From NCBI RefSeq assembly GCF_945859705.1, contig NC_079135.1:19780501-19844500 (forward strand): DNA of 64,000 bases. The letters run 5' to 3'. The notes under the pieces are model-generated. The model was not told the DNA's origin. It saw only the letters and a list, made by a program, of their open reading frames with translations, and did no database searches. The position numbers and the translations under genes are program-made. This document shows positions 35,601 through 47,035 of this stretch, piece by piece. Each line of letters begins with the position of its first letter. The first letter of the stretch is position 1. This stretch comes from Episyrphus balteatus. Lineage: Eukaryota > Arthropoda > Insecta > Diptera > Syrphidae.

Positions 35601-36858
35601 TAAAAAGCCGGTCTCTCGCTTGCGAGAAAATATTAAGAATATAAAACAAAAACTATAACCGAGAGAGAGAGAGAGAGAGAGAGAGAAATAAAGCTTCAAA
35701 TTTGAAGAGTATTGTTAATAAGCTTATTCTCTCAATTTTAAGTTAACATTTTGCGAATGCCTATCGACTATGATATGGTTGGTTATCTAGAGAAAAGCTT
35801 TTTTTTCAAAGCATAATCACATACTTGGTGGGTGGTGAATGGTGGTGGTTGGTAGATGAAGGTGGAGTGGAATGGAAAGTGCTTTCTCCGCCGAATTTTC
35901 AAAAAAAAAAAATATTAAGCTATTACTCGAATACTGTATCTCAGTTTGTTTTGAACTGTTCAAGTTTGCGAGCGGTTTACAACATTTTGTTTATATTTTA
36001 TTTTTCCTTTTATACCAATGTAAATCTTTTCTCCGTTCTCTCTCTCAATCGAATATCAAGAAGAACCCTTAGGTATAGTACACTAAAGAGTCAAGATTTA
36101 ATTAATTGCTGTCGCCCCATCTAGTGTCATTTTTAGTGCAGTGTCCGCGCTGTCCGTCCATTTCTCTCAAAACACCACTGATTTATCAATCTAAAATTCA
36201 GCTGGCTGGACGTGTGTGACGAGAAGAAGAAAAAAAAAAAACACATTGTTTTTGTTTAATGTTTTTTTTATTTTTGTTCTATTTTGTTATGACTAAAGAA
36301 ATATAAATTTTTTTATTAATAAAAAAACAAAAAAAATCATCATTTTGTTTATATTCTTCAATCTTCGCTACGAAGTGAACTTAATTTCGATATAAAAAAA
36401 TGTTTTCTTGCCCCTCGTGTGTTTGAAAATAAAACTTGTGCCAACGACCTTGCAACGCCCTTGAATGACATTCTTACTACGCGACGACAACGACGACGAC
36501 CGATGGAAAAGAGAAGAACGCTCAACCGTTGGTTCTGAATTTATCTGAAAACATTCGTCTCCTAAAAAACACTCCTTTAATAAATTTTTGCGGTGTTTTT
36601 TTCTTTTTGGCCTTTTTTTAATTTGTATTTATTTAGTTAAATTGATTCATTTTCTTGAAAATAAGAATTTGTTGTATCTAACTGAAATTAATTAAAATTA
36701 ATTAAAAAAAAATTAAACCCTGGTGGTTACTTTGTGAAACGTGTTTAAGTGTTTTTTTGTGCAAATTTGTGTTAAATAAAACAAATATTTTTATTATAAA
36801 TTGCATAAGGATTAAAAAAAAAAAAAAAAACATTTTTGGGGCTAAATTAAATATATAG
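35600..36858 (+). promoter_or_regulatory. Candidate promoter and 5' untranslated exon of the Gbs-like gene
   Basis: This segment differs from its surroundings. It has a 26-bp GAGA run (35661-35687, of the kind bound by GAGA factor in flies), ordinary composition near 36100-36200 (GTGTCCGCGCTGTCCGTCC), a CGACGA-rich stretch (36481-36502), and finally a strong donor TATAG|GTAAGT at 36858/36859. No long ORF is present. The next + strand coding acceptor is at 62581, so this is the best visible 5' exon for that gene, with an intron near 25.7 kb. The transcription start is not placed and the link between exon and gene is an inference. Confidence 0.4.
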
Positions 36859-39800
36859 GTAAGTTAATTGTTTTTTTTTTCTTTTTAAATTCTATTATTA
36901 TAGACTATAAGAGACTCTCCCACAAATTGTTTTTTTTTTTTTTTTGTCAAGAAATCTATTTTTACCATGCACCCCGCATATATTTGACACATCGAAATTG
37001 ATATTAACCATTCGCCATTATAATTCTCTTAACACGAAATGGGACATAATTTTTAATTGCTTTTCTTATTTCGTCTTAGAAATCTGCCTTCAAATATATT
37101 AAAGGTCAATTTAATTAGTTAAATAGTTATTTAAAAAAAATATGAGTAAAAGTTACATAAGTTTATTAAAAAAAAAAAAATTATTTAAAGAATGTAATAA
37201 AAAAAAAAGCGGGAAGTCATTCCGGTGTTGACCTATAAAGGTAACTAGCAAAAATATGACGTGACATCCTTTGAATGAACTGGCAATAGGTTATTTTTTT
37301 TTTTTTTTTGAAGGTGTTCTACTTATGAGGTTAAGTCACGAAAGGTTAGTTGTGGGAAGCAGTTTCAATTTCTTTGAAACAAAAATTATTTCAAATTTAA
37401 AGTGTTTCTAGCCACTATTCAATGTTTAAGTGGCACATTTAAACATGAGCCTTTGAAATATATATGTAGTTCCATTGCATGCAAACGAAGTTTAATTTCT
37501 TGTTCTGTTCTTGCAAACCTTCCCTACTAACAATCTATAATGCTTTACAGAAGCAACAATTGCATCTGTAAGCCTTTATAGAACCAAAATAGTTTGTCGG
37601 GTTAAGGAAGAGGATCGTACAGGTACACTTGCAAGGAAATTATGCCGAAAATCATTTTTTTATCAACACAACGTTGGTTTCAATTAATGCCTCTATTTTT
37701 TTTTTGTTGGTTGCAACGCAACCAATTCCTATTTAGAGCAAAAAAAAATCCATTTAAAATTACCAAATAAATTCATTTTTGATTTGTTTGATAACAAATT
37801 TAACTCTTTAAGTTCATAAAATTCAATCCACTTTGGATTGAATTTAAATTCAAAAAAGGTCACGAAGATAGGAATTATCTTTAAGTTTATCTATATGAAA
37901 AAAATGTTACGCATACGCCAGAGTGACTTTATACTTGTATGGCGTTTTTAAGATCTTCAGGACATGCATGTCCTGACTAAACCCTAAGTCTTAGAAAAAT
38001 GTTTTATACCTTTTTGAAAAGTGTGTTTAATATTGAAAAGAACCTTATCAAAAAAATTTAGACTATATCTAAAAATAGCCTAATAAGTCAACATATACCT
38101 ATTTCAAATGAGAACAAAGTTTAACCCTCTTGGGGCGCCATCTAGCGTCAAAATAAAAATCTGAAAAAATTAGGGGATTTTCTTTTTATTACAGTTTTTC
38201 CACTTAGGAACTTGATTCAAAAATAACGAACGCCCTAATGTATACTTATGTATTGTTTCGTTTTTTTTTTTACTTCGAATTCTTTTTCATACAATAATTT
38301 TTCATAAGTTCCCTATCCTTTATATGGTGTTTCATTTACTTTGTATTTCGATCGCTTCGCCCAACTATAACTTTGCCTTATGTTTTCTTGTTATTTATTT
38401 ATTTCGCATTTTCATCAAAAGTCCAATATAAGTTATTTCGCTTAGGTTCCTTTCGCTTATGTTCATTTCGCTTTGTTTTTTACTTCAGCATCAGGTTATT
38501 TCGACTTCAAGTTTATGGATTGTTTAGGGTCTTTGAAGAATTTTAGTTTAAAGCTAAGACAATCGTTAAAATTTAAAAGGTCTTTTATTTGAAATAAAAC
38601 TAATTCCAAGATTGTACCAGGATGTTTTTTAGTGCATATCCCAAAATTTCCCATTTTTTCAAAAATTACCATTTTGTCATATATATGAATGTTTTTTGCA
38701 TTCCATTGTTTTGATTCTTAATGATAATGGACATAAAAACCTTCATGCAAAATTTGGTTTCTCTACCATAACTTTAAAGGGTTTTTCGATAGTAACTTTA
38801 CAACTGTTATAATAATATGGGTTGGCAGATGAAAAACAGGTATAACTTTCAGAGACGTCAAATTGTCTTGATTTTAGATTTTTTGGCATCAGCATTAAAA
38901 AATACCTCAAAGTCATGTATCATATGTGTATATAATACCATCGTCTATTTTTGATAATTTTGAAAATCTCCATTTCGCGCTTTGACGTTCAAAATCGCGA
39001 CTTGCGGACATGAGATTTTTCTAGACTTTTGAGATATGTTATGGTATGCCAAAACGAAGGTATTGAGCAAAAAAAATTTCTATTACCATTCATTCCGAGG
39101 TTTACCCCTTCTTTTTTCACCTTATTTGACTGTATTATACGGTTTTTACGTTTTGTATTCTACTCTCACGAAAAAAAAACAGTAAATTTTACCGATTTTC
39201 CTACATTTCTTACAATAATGGTAGGCTGTAGTACAGGATAGATACAGATACCCACATAAGACCCACATTCACACAAACAGATAAAATTGCAGAACCGCAT
39301 TTTTTGAAGTTTTTCTCAAATAAAAATATTGCTTTTTTAAAGTGAATCTCTGTACGCATCTTGTAAAAATGAAGCTTAACGGCACCCAACATAGCTCAAG
39401 CATTTTTGAATATTTTATCTTGAAATTTAGTATACATTTTTAAAATAATATTTCACACAGAAACACGTAAGGGATTTATAAAATATTAGTATTATTAGTA
39501 TTTGTCACGCATTTAAAGGTACTATACGATTTCTAAGCCAAAAAACAACAATAATTACTTATAAATTATATTCTAGTTAATTTTATTTGTAAATATTTAA
39601 TTGTTTAAATTGTAAATATTGAACACTGATTAAGTTATGCTGCTTTCCGTTTTGTTTTTTTCTCTCTGTTTTTTAAGCACTCCAAAAACTGCTTTAAAGC
39701 AGCTCCTCATATTGAAAGTAAAAACATTTTAACATCAAGTTGGATAAAAAGTAGATGTTCTTAAACTGAATATGTACCTATTAATCAAAATTCGAAAGAA

Positions 39801-40037
39801 AAGGAAATTCACTTACAAAGTTAGGCTTCACGATCCCTTGAAATAGGACTTCTTTATATGATTAGTATCCTTAGTATGAAATAAATTGGAATATAAGAAA
39901 TAATCAAATATTTATTAACTTATATTTGCACTTCCTTCCTAACACGTGACAAAAATTGTTTTCACTCAACTACACTGTAAGAGTATGTAGGACTTTTATG
40001 TATGTATAGTTTTGCAAATTAAATAAGTATGTATGTA

Positions 40038-40269
40038 CAGTAGCGAGCAAAAAAAATGCAAACGAAAAAGTTTTAAAGAGTTTTGAACAAGAACTAAGTT
40101 ACCAAATTTGGCATATTGAAACTGTTTTATTTTCATTAAACAGAGTCAATTTGTTCAATATTTTACCCCAAAAACATTATTTGGTCAAAAGTCTACCTTA
40201 GTATGTGTTTTTAGACGAGCAAAAAAATGCAAATGTTTTTATTGTTTGCATTTTTTTTGCTCGCTACTG
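40038..40269. mobile_element. Tc1/mariner-type MITE with CAGTAGCGAGC ends
   Basis: A 232-bp element flanked by TA on both sides. Terminal inverted repeats are CAGTAGCGAGCAAAAAAAAT followed by GCAAAC, with the complement at the right end (GTTTGCATTTTTTTTGCTCG then CTACTG). CAGT-starting ends with GAGCAAAAA and a TA duplication are typical of Tc1-like elements. No coding capacity. Confidence 0.88.
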
Positions 40270-41644
40270 TAGGTATACATAAACAAGCAGCACACATGTT
40301 TCAAAATATTGATTTTAACATCTTCTATATTTAGCTATTTTATTTCCCAAGTACAAGCTAGCTACCTACATACCTTTTTTTTGAACTTTGTCAACTTTCT
40401 TATCTTAGACCAAAGTATCCCTACCAAAGTATCCCTAAGGTTAACTGAAATCATTTTTTCATTATAATGAATGACATAATGAGCCATCAATGGAGTTTAC
40501 AAATTAATTTGATCAGTGTGTCATATGATTAAAATGTCCAACACTTTGCCATGGTTAACTTTCTAGAGTGATAGGCTTTAGCTATTGTGAATAAATGTAG
40601 GTAATCTCATCTGTATTATTGATGTTTTGGTCCAAATAAAAATAATAAAAATTGTTTATACAAAAAAAATTACATTTTCCATTCCGTTCTAATTTTTAAA
40701 TTGTATATAGGCAGAGTACCTACATAAGTAAACAAAGCAAAACAAAATTCTTATTTGAATTCATACTTAACGATTAAATTGATGACAAAGTATTGAGTCA
40801 AAAAGATTCGGCTTTCGCTTTCATATTATTTTTAAATTAATATTATATAAAATTTGGGTATGAACATGAACAACACCCATTCTGACGTTTATTTGCTTGT
40901 ATTGTTTTGAAAACAATCACACGTGTTATGGTTATTTAACCCACGCCCACAATCCTACAATATGTTACACATTCTAACTTAGAAATGTCAAAGAGCCAAA
41001 AAATAAAAAAAAAAAAATTAACATCAATAAAGAGGAGGAGGCATCACCGCAAAAGAAAGATAGATTCAGTGTTGCCATATAGCTTTGATGTGATTTCGAT
41101 AAAATTTTCAAATGAAACCATACATATGCTAAAGTAGTAGATCAATCGTCAATCCTCATTCTTCACCACAAAATTTTTTGCTCTCGTTCTCTATCATACA
41201 CACCATGCGGTGGCAAAAATTAAAAGAAATAAAAGAGAAAATGCATATAAGAAGAAAAAAAAAAATATACAAAAAATTATCTCAACGAAAGAAAAATACA
41301 AAATAAATCTTCTAAAAATAGATGCATTTTTTTTAAATATTGCAATGTAGATACGAATAAGAAAAGTGTAATTATACATTTGCACATATAGCGATATGGT
41401 TAAGGTGACCATACGTATGTTTTGATGTTTAAAAATCTTAACTGATTAATTGATTTATTTTAATGATTTTGTTTAAAACTTAAGTACGTTTCTTCTTAGT
41501 TACTGGCTCTGATATTTTAACGAGTTATAAAATATGATGTTTTTCCTCTTCCCTTTAGCCTGAAATTGCACCAAATAACACTCTTAATATTAGGAGGACT
41601 CGTTTTTATGTATATCCTGGAGTGTTGACATTTTTTACGGACTT

Positions 41645-41880
41645 CCAATTCGTCTGTATTTTTTTATTTTCGTTTTTTTTTTTTTATGTTTGTTACCTCA
41701 TAACTTTGGACTAAAGTGAACCAATTTTGATAATTTTTTTTGTATTAGAAACCTGATGTCTGCAGTGTGGTTCCATTTCAATTTCGTCCAGTTATGGCTA
41801 TAGAAACTAGAAACCCAGTTTTGATCCATGGAATTCGGTTTTGTTTTTTTGATAAAAATGATTATTTTTTTAAATATTCG
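41645..41880 (-). repeat. Dispersed repeat family B, copy 3 (inverted)
   Basis: On the minus strand it reads GAATTCCATGGATCAAAACTG, trimmed here to ATTCCATGGATCAAAACTG, then ACTGGACGAAATTGAAATGG, ACCACACTGCAGACATCAGG and TGGTTCACTTTAGTCCAAAG. The order and spacing are the same as in the other two copies. Its inner part shares more with the 446-650 copy than with the 24240-24420 copy. Confidence 0.75.
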
Positions 41881-42897
41881 ATGAAAGTTTTAAATTTTCA
41901 TAACTTTTTTTTGTGAGAAGTAAGTGTATTGAAACCACCTTAGTGTTTAGTTTTATGTACCTACATGGAGTTTTTAAATATTGTTCTTTAAATTCTTTCT
42001 CAAATAAGAAAAAAAAAAATAAAAAAAGATACACATACGCCCTAGTGATCTTGAAAATTTAGTTTTCAAAAATAATTTTTTTTTTTCAATTATCTGCATA
42101 TTACAAAATAAAATTGTTTTTACTCTCAAAATTTGTATTAAGGGGCAAAAAACGCATATTTAGTTATAAAAAAAAATGTCAGCATTGCCAATTTTCAACC
42201 GATTTTCGAATTTCTACCTATTTTCCATGTAATGATGTATAAAGCATTTAAAAAGTGTAAAAAAACCTAGGCTTTATAAGCCCAAGAATTTCGAAAGGAC
42301 TGTTTTTCCACATTTTCTTAACTTTGATATTTTTTTAAAGCATTACTGCCCATTTCCCAACACTTACAAATTTTCCAGACCGCTGTAATCATTTCAAACT
42401 ACAAAAATGCAGGGTGTGTATTCCGAAAATATCATTATTTATCCTCTAGTAGTTCTACTTTTTAAATTATAACCACATAAAAATACATACAAATTGATAA
42501 TTTTTTTTAAATTTTATTTAATGAACAGAAATGTATTTTTAGTAAAGCGTTATAAATGAAAAAAAATTAGAGCTCCTAGAAAAGAATCAATGTGATTTTT
42601 AGGATTATAGGCCCAAATACATTGAGTTTGATATACATTTTTTTTTGGAAAATGTTAATAAACACTTCCAATAAGTATGAAAACCTAACTCAAAAATATA
42701 AAACCTTTGTATATCAATTTTGAATTGATATACAAAGATAAAACACAAAAATATCTCAAAAAATAGAGTTTTTTAAATGAATAGGAACAAATGTGATTTT
42801 TAAGCTTACTTGAGCTCAATAAATAATGTTTGATATATGTATTTTTTCTGGAAGATTTTAATAAACGCTTTAAATAAGCAAAACTCAAAAATTAGTA

Positions 42898-43211
42898 GGG
42901 GAAGTGGGGGCAAGACCACCCCTTTAGTGTTTAACCGTCTTAAAAAAAATAAAAAACATCTTTTAATTAAAATAAAGTATTTATTCATTAATTTTAATGT
43001 TTTTTGTAGAAAATCTCATCAACAATATTTAATAAAAAACGGTATTGCCCCCACTTGAGGGCAAGACCGCCCTATCAACTGCTGTTTATAATAAAGCCAT
43101 TTCTATTTTAAAATATGGAATCTTTTTGCAATAATCACAAACGTATGCAATATTTTAATTTAATTTTTTTCATACAAAATAGTACAAAAACGTTCTTGTA
43201 CCCACCTCCCC
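42898..43211. mobile_element. TA-flanked MITE with GGGGAAGTGGGGGCAAGAC end
   Basis: A 314-bp element between TA dinucleotides. The left end is GGGGAAGTGGGGGCAAGACC; the right end, reverse complemented, is GGGGAGGTGGGTACAAGAAC. An internal CCCCCACTTGAGGGCAAGAC repeats the end in both orientations. The G-run ends and TA flanks resemble the elements at 4940-5876 and 43480-43707, suggesting one broader family. Confidence 0.7.
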
Positions 43212-43479
43212 TATAGGTATACGAAAATGTGAAAAATAAATATACATATTTCAAAAACTAGAGCGTCTAAAAAAATCCAATATGGTTATTGGAATATTTA
43301 GAGCGAAGCAGATTTTAAGAACTTAGTAAGAATGGGAAGCAGATTTTTAGAGTTAAAAAAAAAATAAAATAGAACTGATTCAATTAAAGCAAAGAAAGAA
43401 TGATGGCGTTCCATAAATTTTTTTTTGAAACTTGAAAAAGTCTTATTTCCAGTGTTTGCTTATACACTATAAATGAGTA

Positions 43480-43707
43480 GGGTAGAGTTGCCTATTTGCG
43501 GCCGTCTCCAGTTTCCGGCCACCTTTCGGAAAATCGTTATAACTAGTGATTTCGTAGGTTTTATTTCAAATTTTATGCTGTTCTTACATAATAAGAGAAC
43601 AGCATAAGAGCAAACATTTGGAATAAAACCTACGAAATCACTTGTTATAGTGATTTTCCGAAAGGTGGCCAGAAACTGGAGACGTCAGCAAATAGGCAAC
43701 TCTACCC
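43480..43707. mobile_element. Near-perfect 228-bp palindrome (MITE)
   Basis: The left end GGGTAGAGTTGCCTATTTGC continues through GGCCACCTTTCGGAAAATC and GATTTCGTAGGTTTTATT to a short centre containing TGCTGTTCTTA. The right half is its reverse complement with few differences. TA flanks both sides. Each arm is about 105 bp, so a transcript through it would fold into a long hairpin. Confidence 0.9.
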
Positions 43708-45774
43708 TATAACTTCTTAAGTGTGTTTATGATTACGAATTTATGAATTACCTATATAAAAAAGTGTGTTATTAATATTTGGACTATTTTTCAAAATTTA
43801 TGTCTTTAATGTTTTTTGTTAATCATTTTCAAATTTAATTTTTTTGAGATTTTCGTCCTTGTAAAATGCACTACAAATGCACTTTTCCTCCATAAGCATC
43901 AAATTTAAGCCCATAAGAAAAAAAATAGTTCACTTAGAGAACTTTGGATGACATACATAGGTCACTATATGCTATATATCTTATTTCGTTAATTCCGGGT
44001 TAATTTTGTTGGGCATTATTTCACATCATCAAAAGATCCTTCTTTAAAAACAGGACATACGGTCACCGCATAAGTTGTTATGGTATATCTTTGCTATCTG
44101 CTGCTGCTGTCGGCAAAAATAACAAACTCGATCGGCTGAATGAATCTGACTTATCGACTATTTCTGTCGCGTTTTGCCAGATATTTGGCGAAGCCGGTCA
44201 CATGTTGTTTTTTTTTTTTTTTTTCTTTTTTTTTTGTCAAATACCAATATTCCATTTTGGTTTTGTATGATTTTCTTTATAGTGATTAAGAGAATTAAGA
44301 TACATCAGAGTTTACTTGTGGGCAAATTCAAAAAGTACGAGTACTCGTATCTTGCTATTTCAACTCAAATTGGGTTTACGTAAATTTTGTTTGTTTTAAA
44401 AAAATTTTTTTTTGTAATCAAAGAGCAACGGTTGACAATCGTTGTCCCTCTGTTTACCACACTCGCGCGTACCTACATAATTATAATGCTTCGGCGACGA
44501 TCTTGGCAAACGTTGTCGTTGTACTTTTATTTATTTTATTTTTTTTTTTTCATCATCATCTTTTTGGACTTGCACTTGTGTAGCAAAAGAATATTTAAGT
44601 AGTGTATTTTCGGCCTTTAAACAGATGCATTGATTCACGGTATCCGATCTGTCTCTGTTCGTGGTGACGGTTGTGATTTTTTTTTTTTAATGTGATAAGA
44701 GAAAAAATTATTTTTTAAGTGGAAAATTTTTAATGATTTAAAAAAAATAATTTTTAAATTGATTAAACTTATGCTAAAATAATTTAATTTTATTGAAAAA
44801 TTGCAATCTCTCATTAAAAATTGATGAACACATCAATCAAAAGATTAATATCTATAAAAAAAATTTATTTATAACTTAACATCATTATAGCCAACAGATC
44901 AGATCGGTATGTACCTACAAGCAAAATGTTTGTACCCAGCAACATGTATCATATAATTTTTTTATTTATCATCATTCAGTGTATTTAGGTGGAAAATTGT
45001 TCAAGTTGTAAAAATGCATATTGTTATCTTTTTGTGTCATAATTGATTTGATAATGTTTGATTAATTTAACGGAGAACGTATAAGGTAAAAGACCTTTTT
45101 ATTAACTTTCCGGATAATTTTGATAAAATATGATTGTTAATGAGTTTATTGCTTAATTGTAATGCTTCTGATGGATTTTTGGCATATATAATGAATATAA
45201 TCTCTTGAATTGGTACTGCAAGATAATAGTTTGACGTTATCATGACTAGTATATTAGCACAGTGCTAACTTTAGGTAAAAGTGAGATTATTATAAATCTT
45301 GAAACAGATGCCCATAAGCATTAGAGTTGGATTACTGAATAATATAAAAAAGAAAGAAAACAATAAAGCCTAATTCTGTAACTGGGGTTCATGCGGTGAA
45401 CATTTGAATTGTTTTGCGGGAGAATGCACTTCCTTATTTCAACAGAGAATAGGAAAACTGACCTTAAACATAGCTTTTAAAAAGTGAGATAGTACCAAAC
45501 ATGAAAGTATCAAAGTAAAAGAAACTTTAAATATAAAAAAAAAAACCATAAAAAATGAGTTAAAGGAATACCTGTACATTTATAGGACTCTTTTGTAGAG
45601 TGTGGGAGACACTCTAAGAACTCTTGGGAACTTCAAGTATGTGATCATTTTACAGAAGCTCGCTAGTAATACTAGTTCCTCAATGCATTACTCATTGTAG
45701 ATTCCAGAATAAATGATAGAAGATATAGCATTTATTTTTGAAGCATTTAATTCTACGTGGCTTCCTTTTTCCTA

Positions 45775-46015
45775 CACGGAGAAAAAAGTGTCACCTTAAA
45801 ATAAGATGATGCGCACATTAAATTTCACCACTTTAAATTAAGGTGATATCCGCTTAAAATAAGGTGATTCCACTTAAACTCAGTTAAATTTAATGTACGA
45901 AGAAAACAGACCACATAGAATTAAGCAGATCGCACCTTAATTTAAGCGGATTTCTGCATGGTTTTTTGCTAAGATGACTGTCACTTTAAATTAAGGTGAC
46001 ACTTTTTGCTCCGTG
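45775..46015. mobile_element. TA-flanked MITE with CACGGAGAAAAAAGTGTCAC end
   Basis: A 241-bp element with ends CACGGAGAAAAAAGTGTCAC and, reverse complemented, CACGGAGCAAAAAGTGTCAC, both running on into CTTAA. It is flanked by TA. TTAAGGTGA/TCACCTTAA and AAGCGGAT words recur several times inside. There is no reading frame. This is typical of a non-autonomous Tc1/mariner-type element. Confidence 0.88.
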
Positions 46016-46739
46016 TATTTGACAATGATGCTGAAATTAAACATTTTGAGTTTATCTTATTCAACCATCAGAGATACTTATTCGAAAAACATGCTAATCT
46101 ACAAACGAAAGTGAACAGCTTAGATTGCTTTTACAAAGATAGTGAATTAGTGAATTTTCAGATAGCAGACCATTATAAAAATTCAAAAGAGTGTTGGTGA
46201 CCCTGTAGCACACCAATATTCAGGTGTATACGTTTAAGACTTGAAACTCTATCATATCTTTAGAAATAACTTACTTACTATTTCCTCAATTTTTTTTAGG
46301 TTTTTTGATAAGAGATTTCAACTTGCTAGTTATGATTTTTGGGAGATTTCCATGAAGGGAATTTGAAATTTTATTTTTTCGACCAAATTTAACGACACAA
46401 GACAGCCTGATTTTCTCAAAAACGGTTTAAACGATTTTGTTTTTACAAAAATCTATGAGTTTTAACGATTGATAGATTCTTTTTGAATAAAAAAAAATTT
46501 GTACAGTCAAATGATAAAAACGATTTCAATGAGTGTTGTTATACAGAAGCAGTACCAAATTATTTTTTTTTTTTAATTTTCAAAACACCTATATTTTGGT
46601 TATTAAAATGCATATTAATTTTTTATTGTTGAAAATCAATTTTTTGAAAAGTTTTCTTGAATTTTTGTATGTCTTTTTTAAGAATGCATTGTTTTAAAAA
46701 TATCAATTTAAAAAAAAAATGCATTTGAAATTTAAAAAA

Positions 46740-47035
46740 AAATATGTTTATTGCAAATAAAAAAAAATTGCATTAAAAAAAAATATATGTATGTATATAA
46801 AATATTTGCTTGAAAAACAATTTTTTTTGCAACTGAAAAATATTTTGCATTGAAAAAAAAAATATTTATTGCAACTTAAAATATTTTGCATTAAAAATTT
46901 ATTGAAAATAAAAAATATTTGCATTGAAAATAAAATTTTTATTTCAAATAAAAATATTTTGCATTGAAAAGAAAATTTTATTGGAAATAAAAAAATTTCT
47001 GTATTGAAAAAAAAATTCAATGCAAAATGTATGCA
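46740..47035. repeat. Degenerate tandem repeat of TTTGCATTGAAAA-type units
   Basis: About nine irregular units of 25-35 bases built from TTTGCATTGAAAA followed by an A/T run and TTGCAAATAAAAATA-like words. The minus strand stays open as an F/I/N/K-rich peptide, which is a consequence of the composition. Confidence 0.7.
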
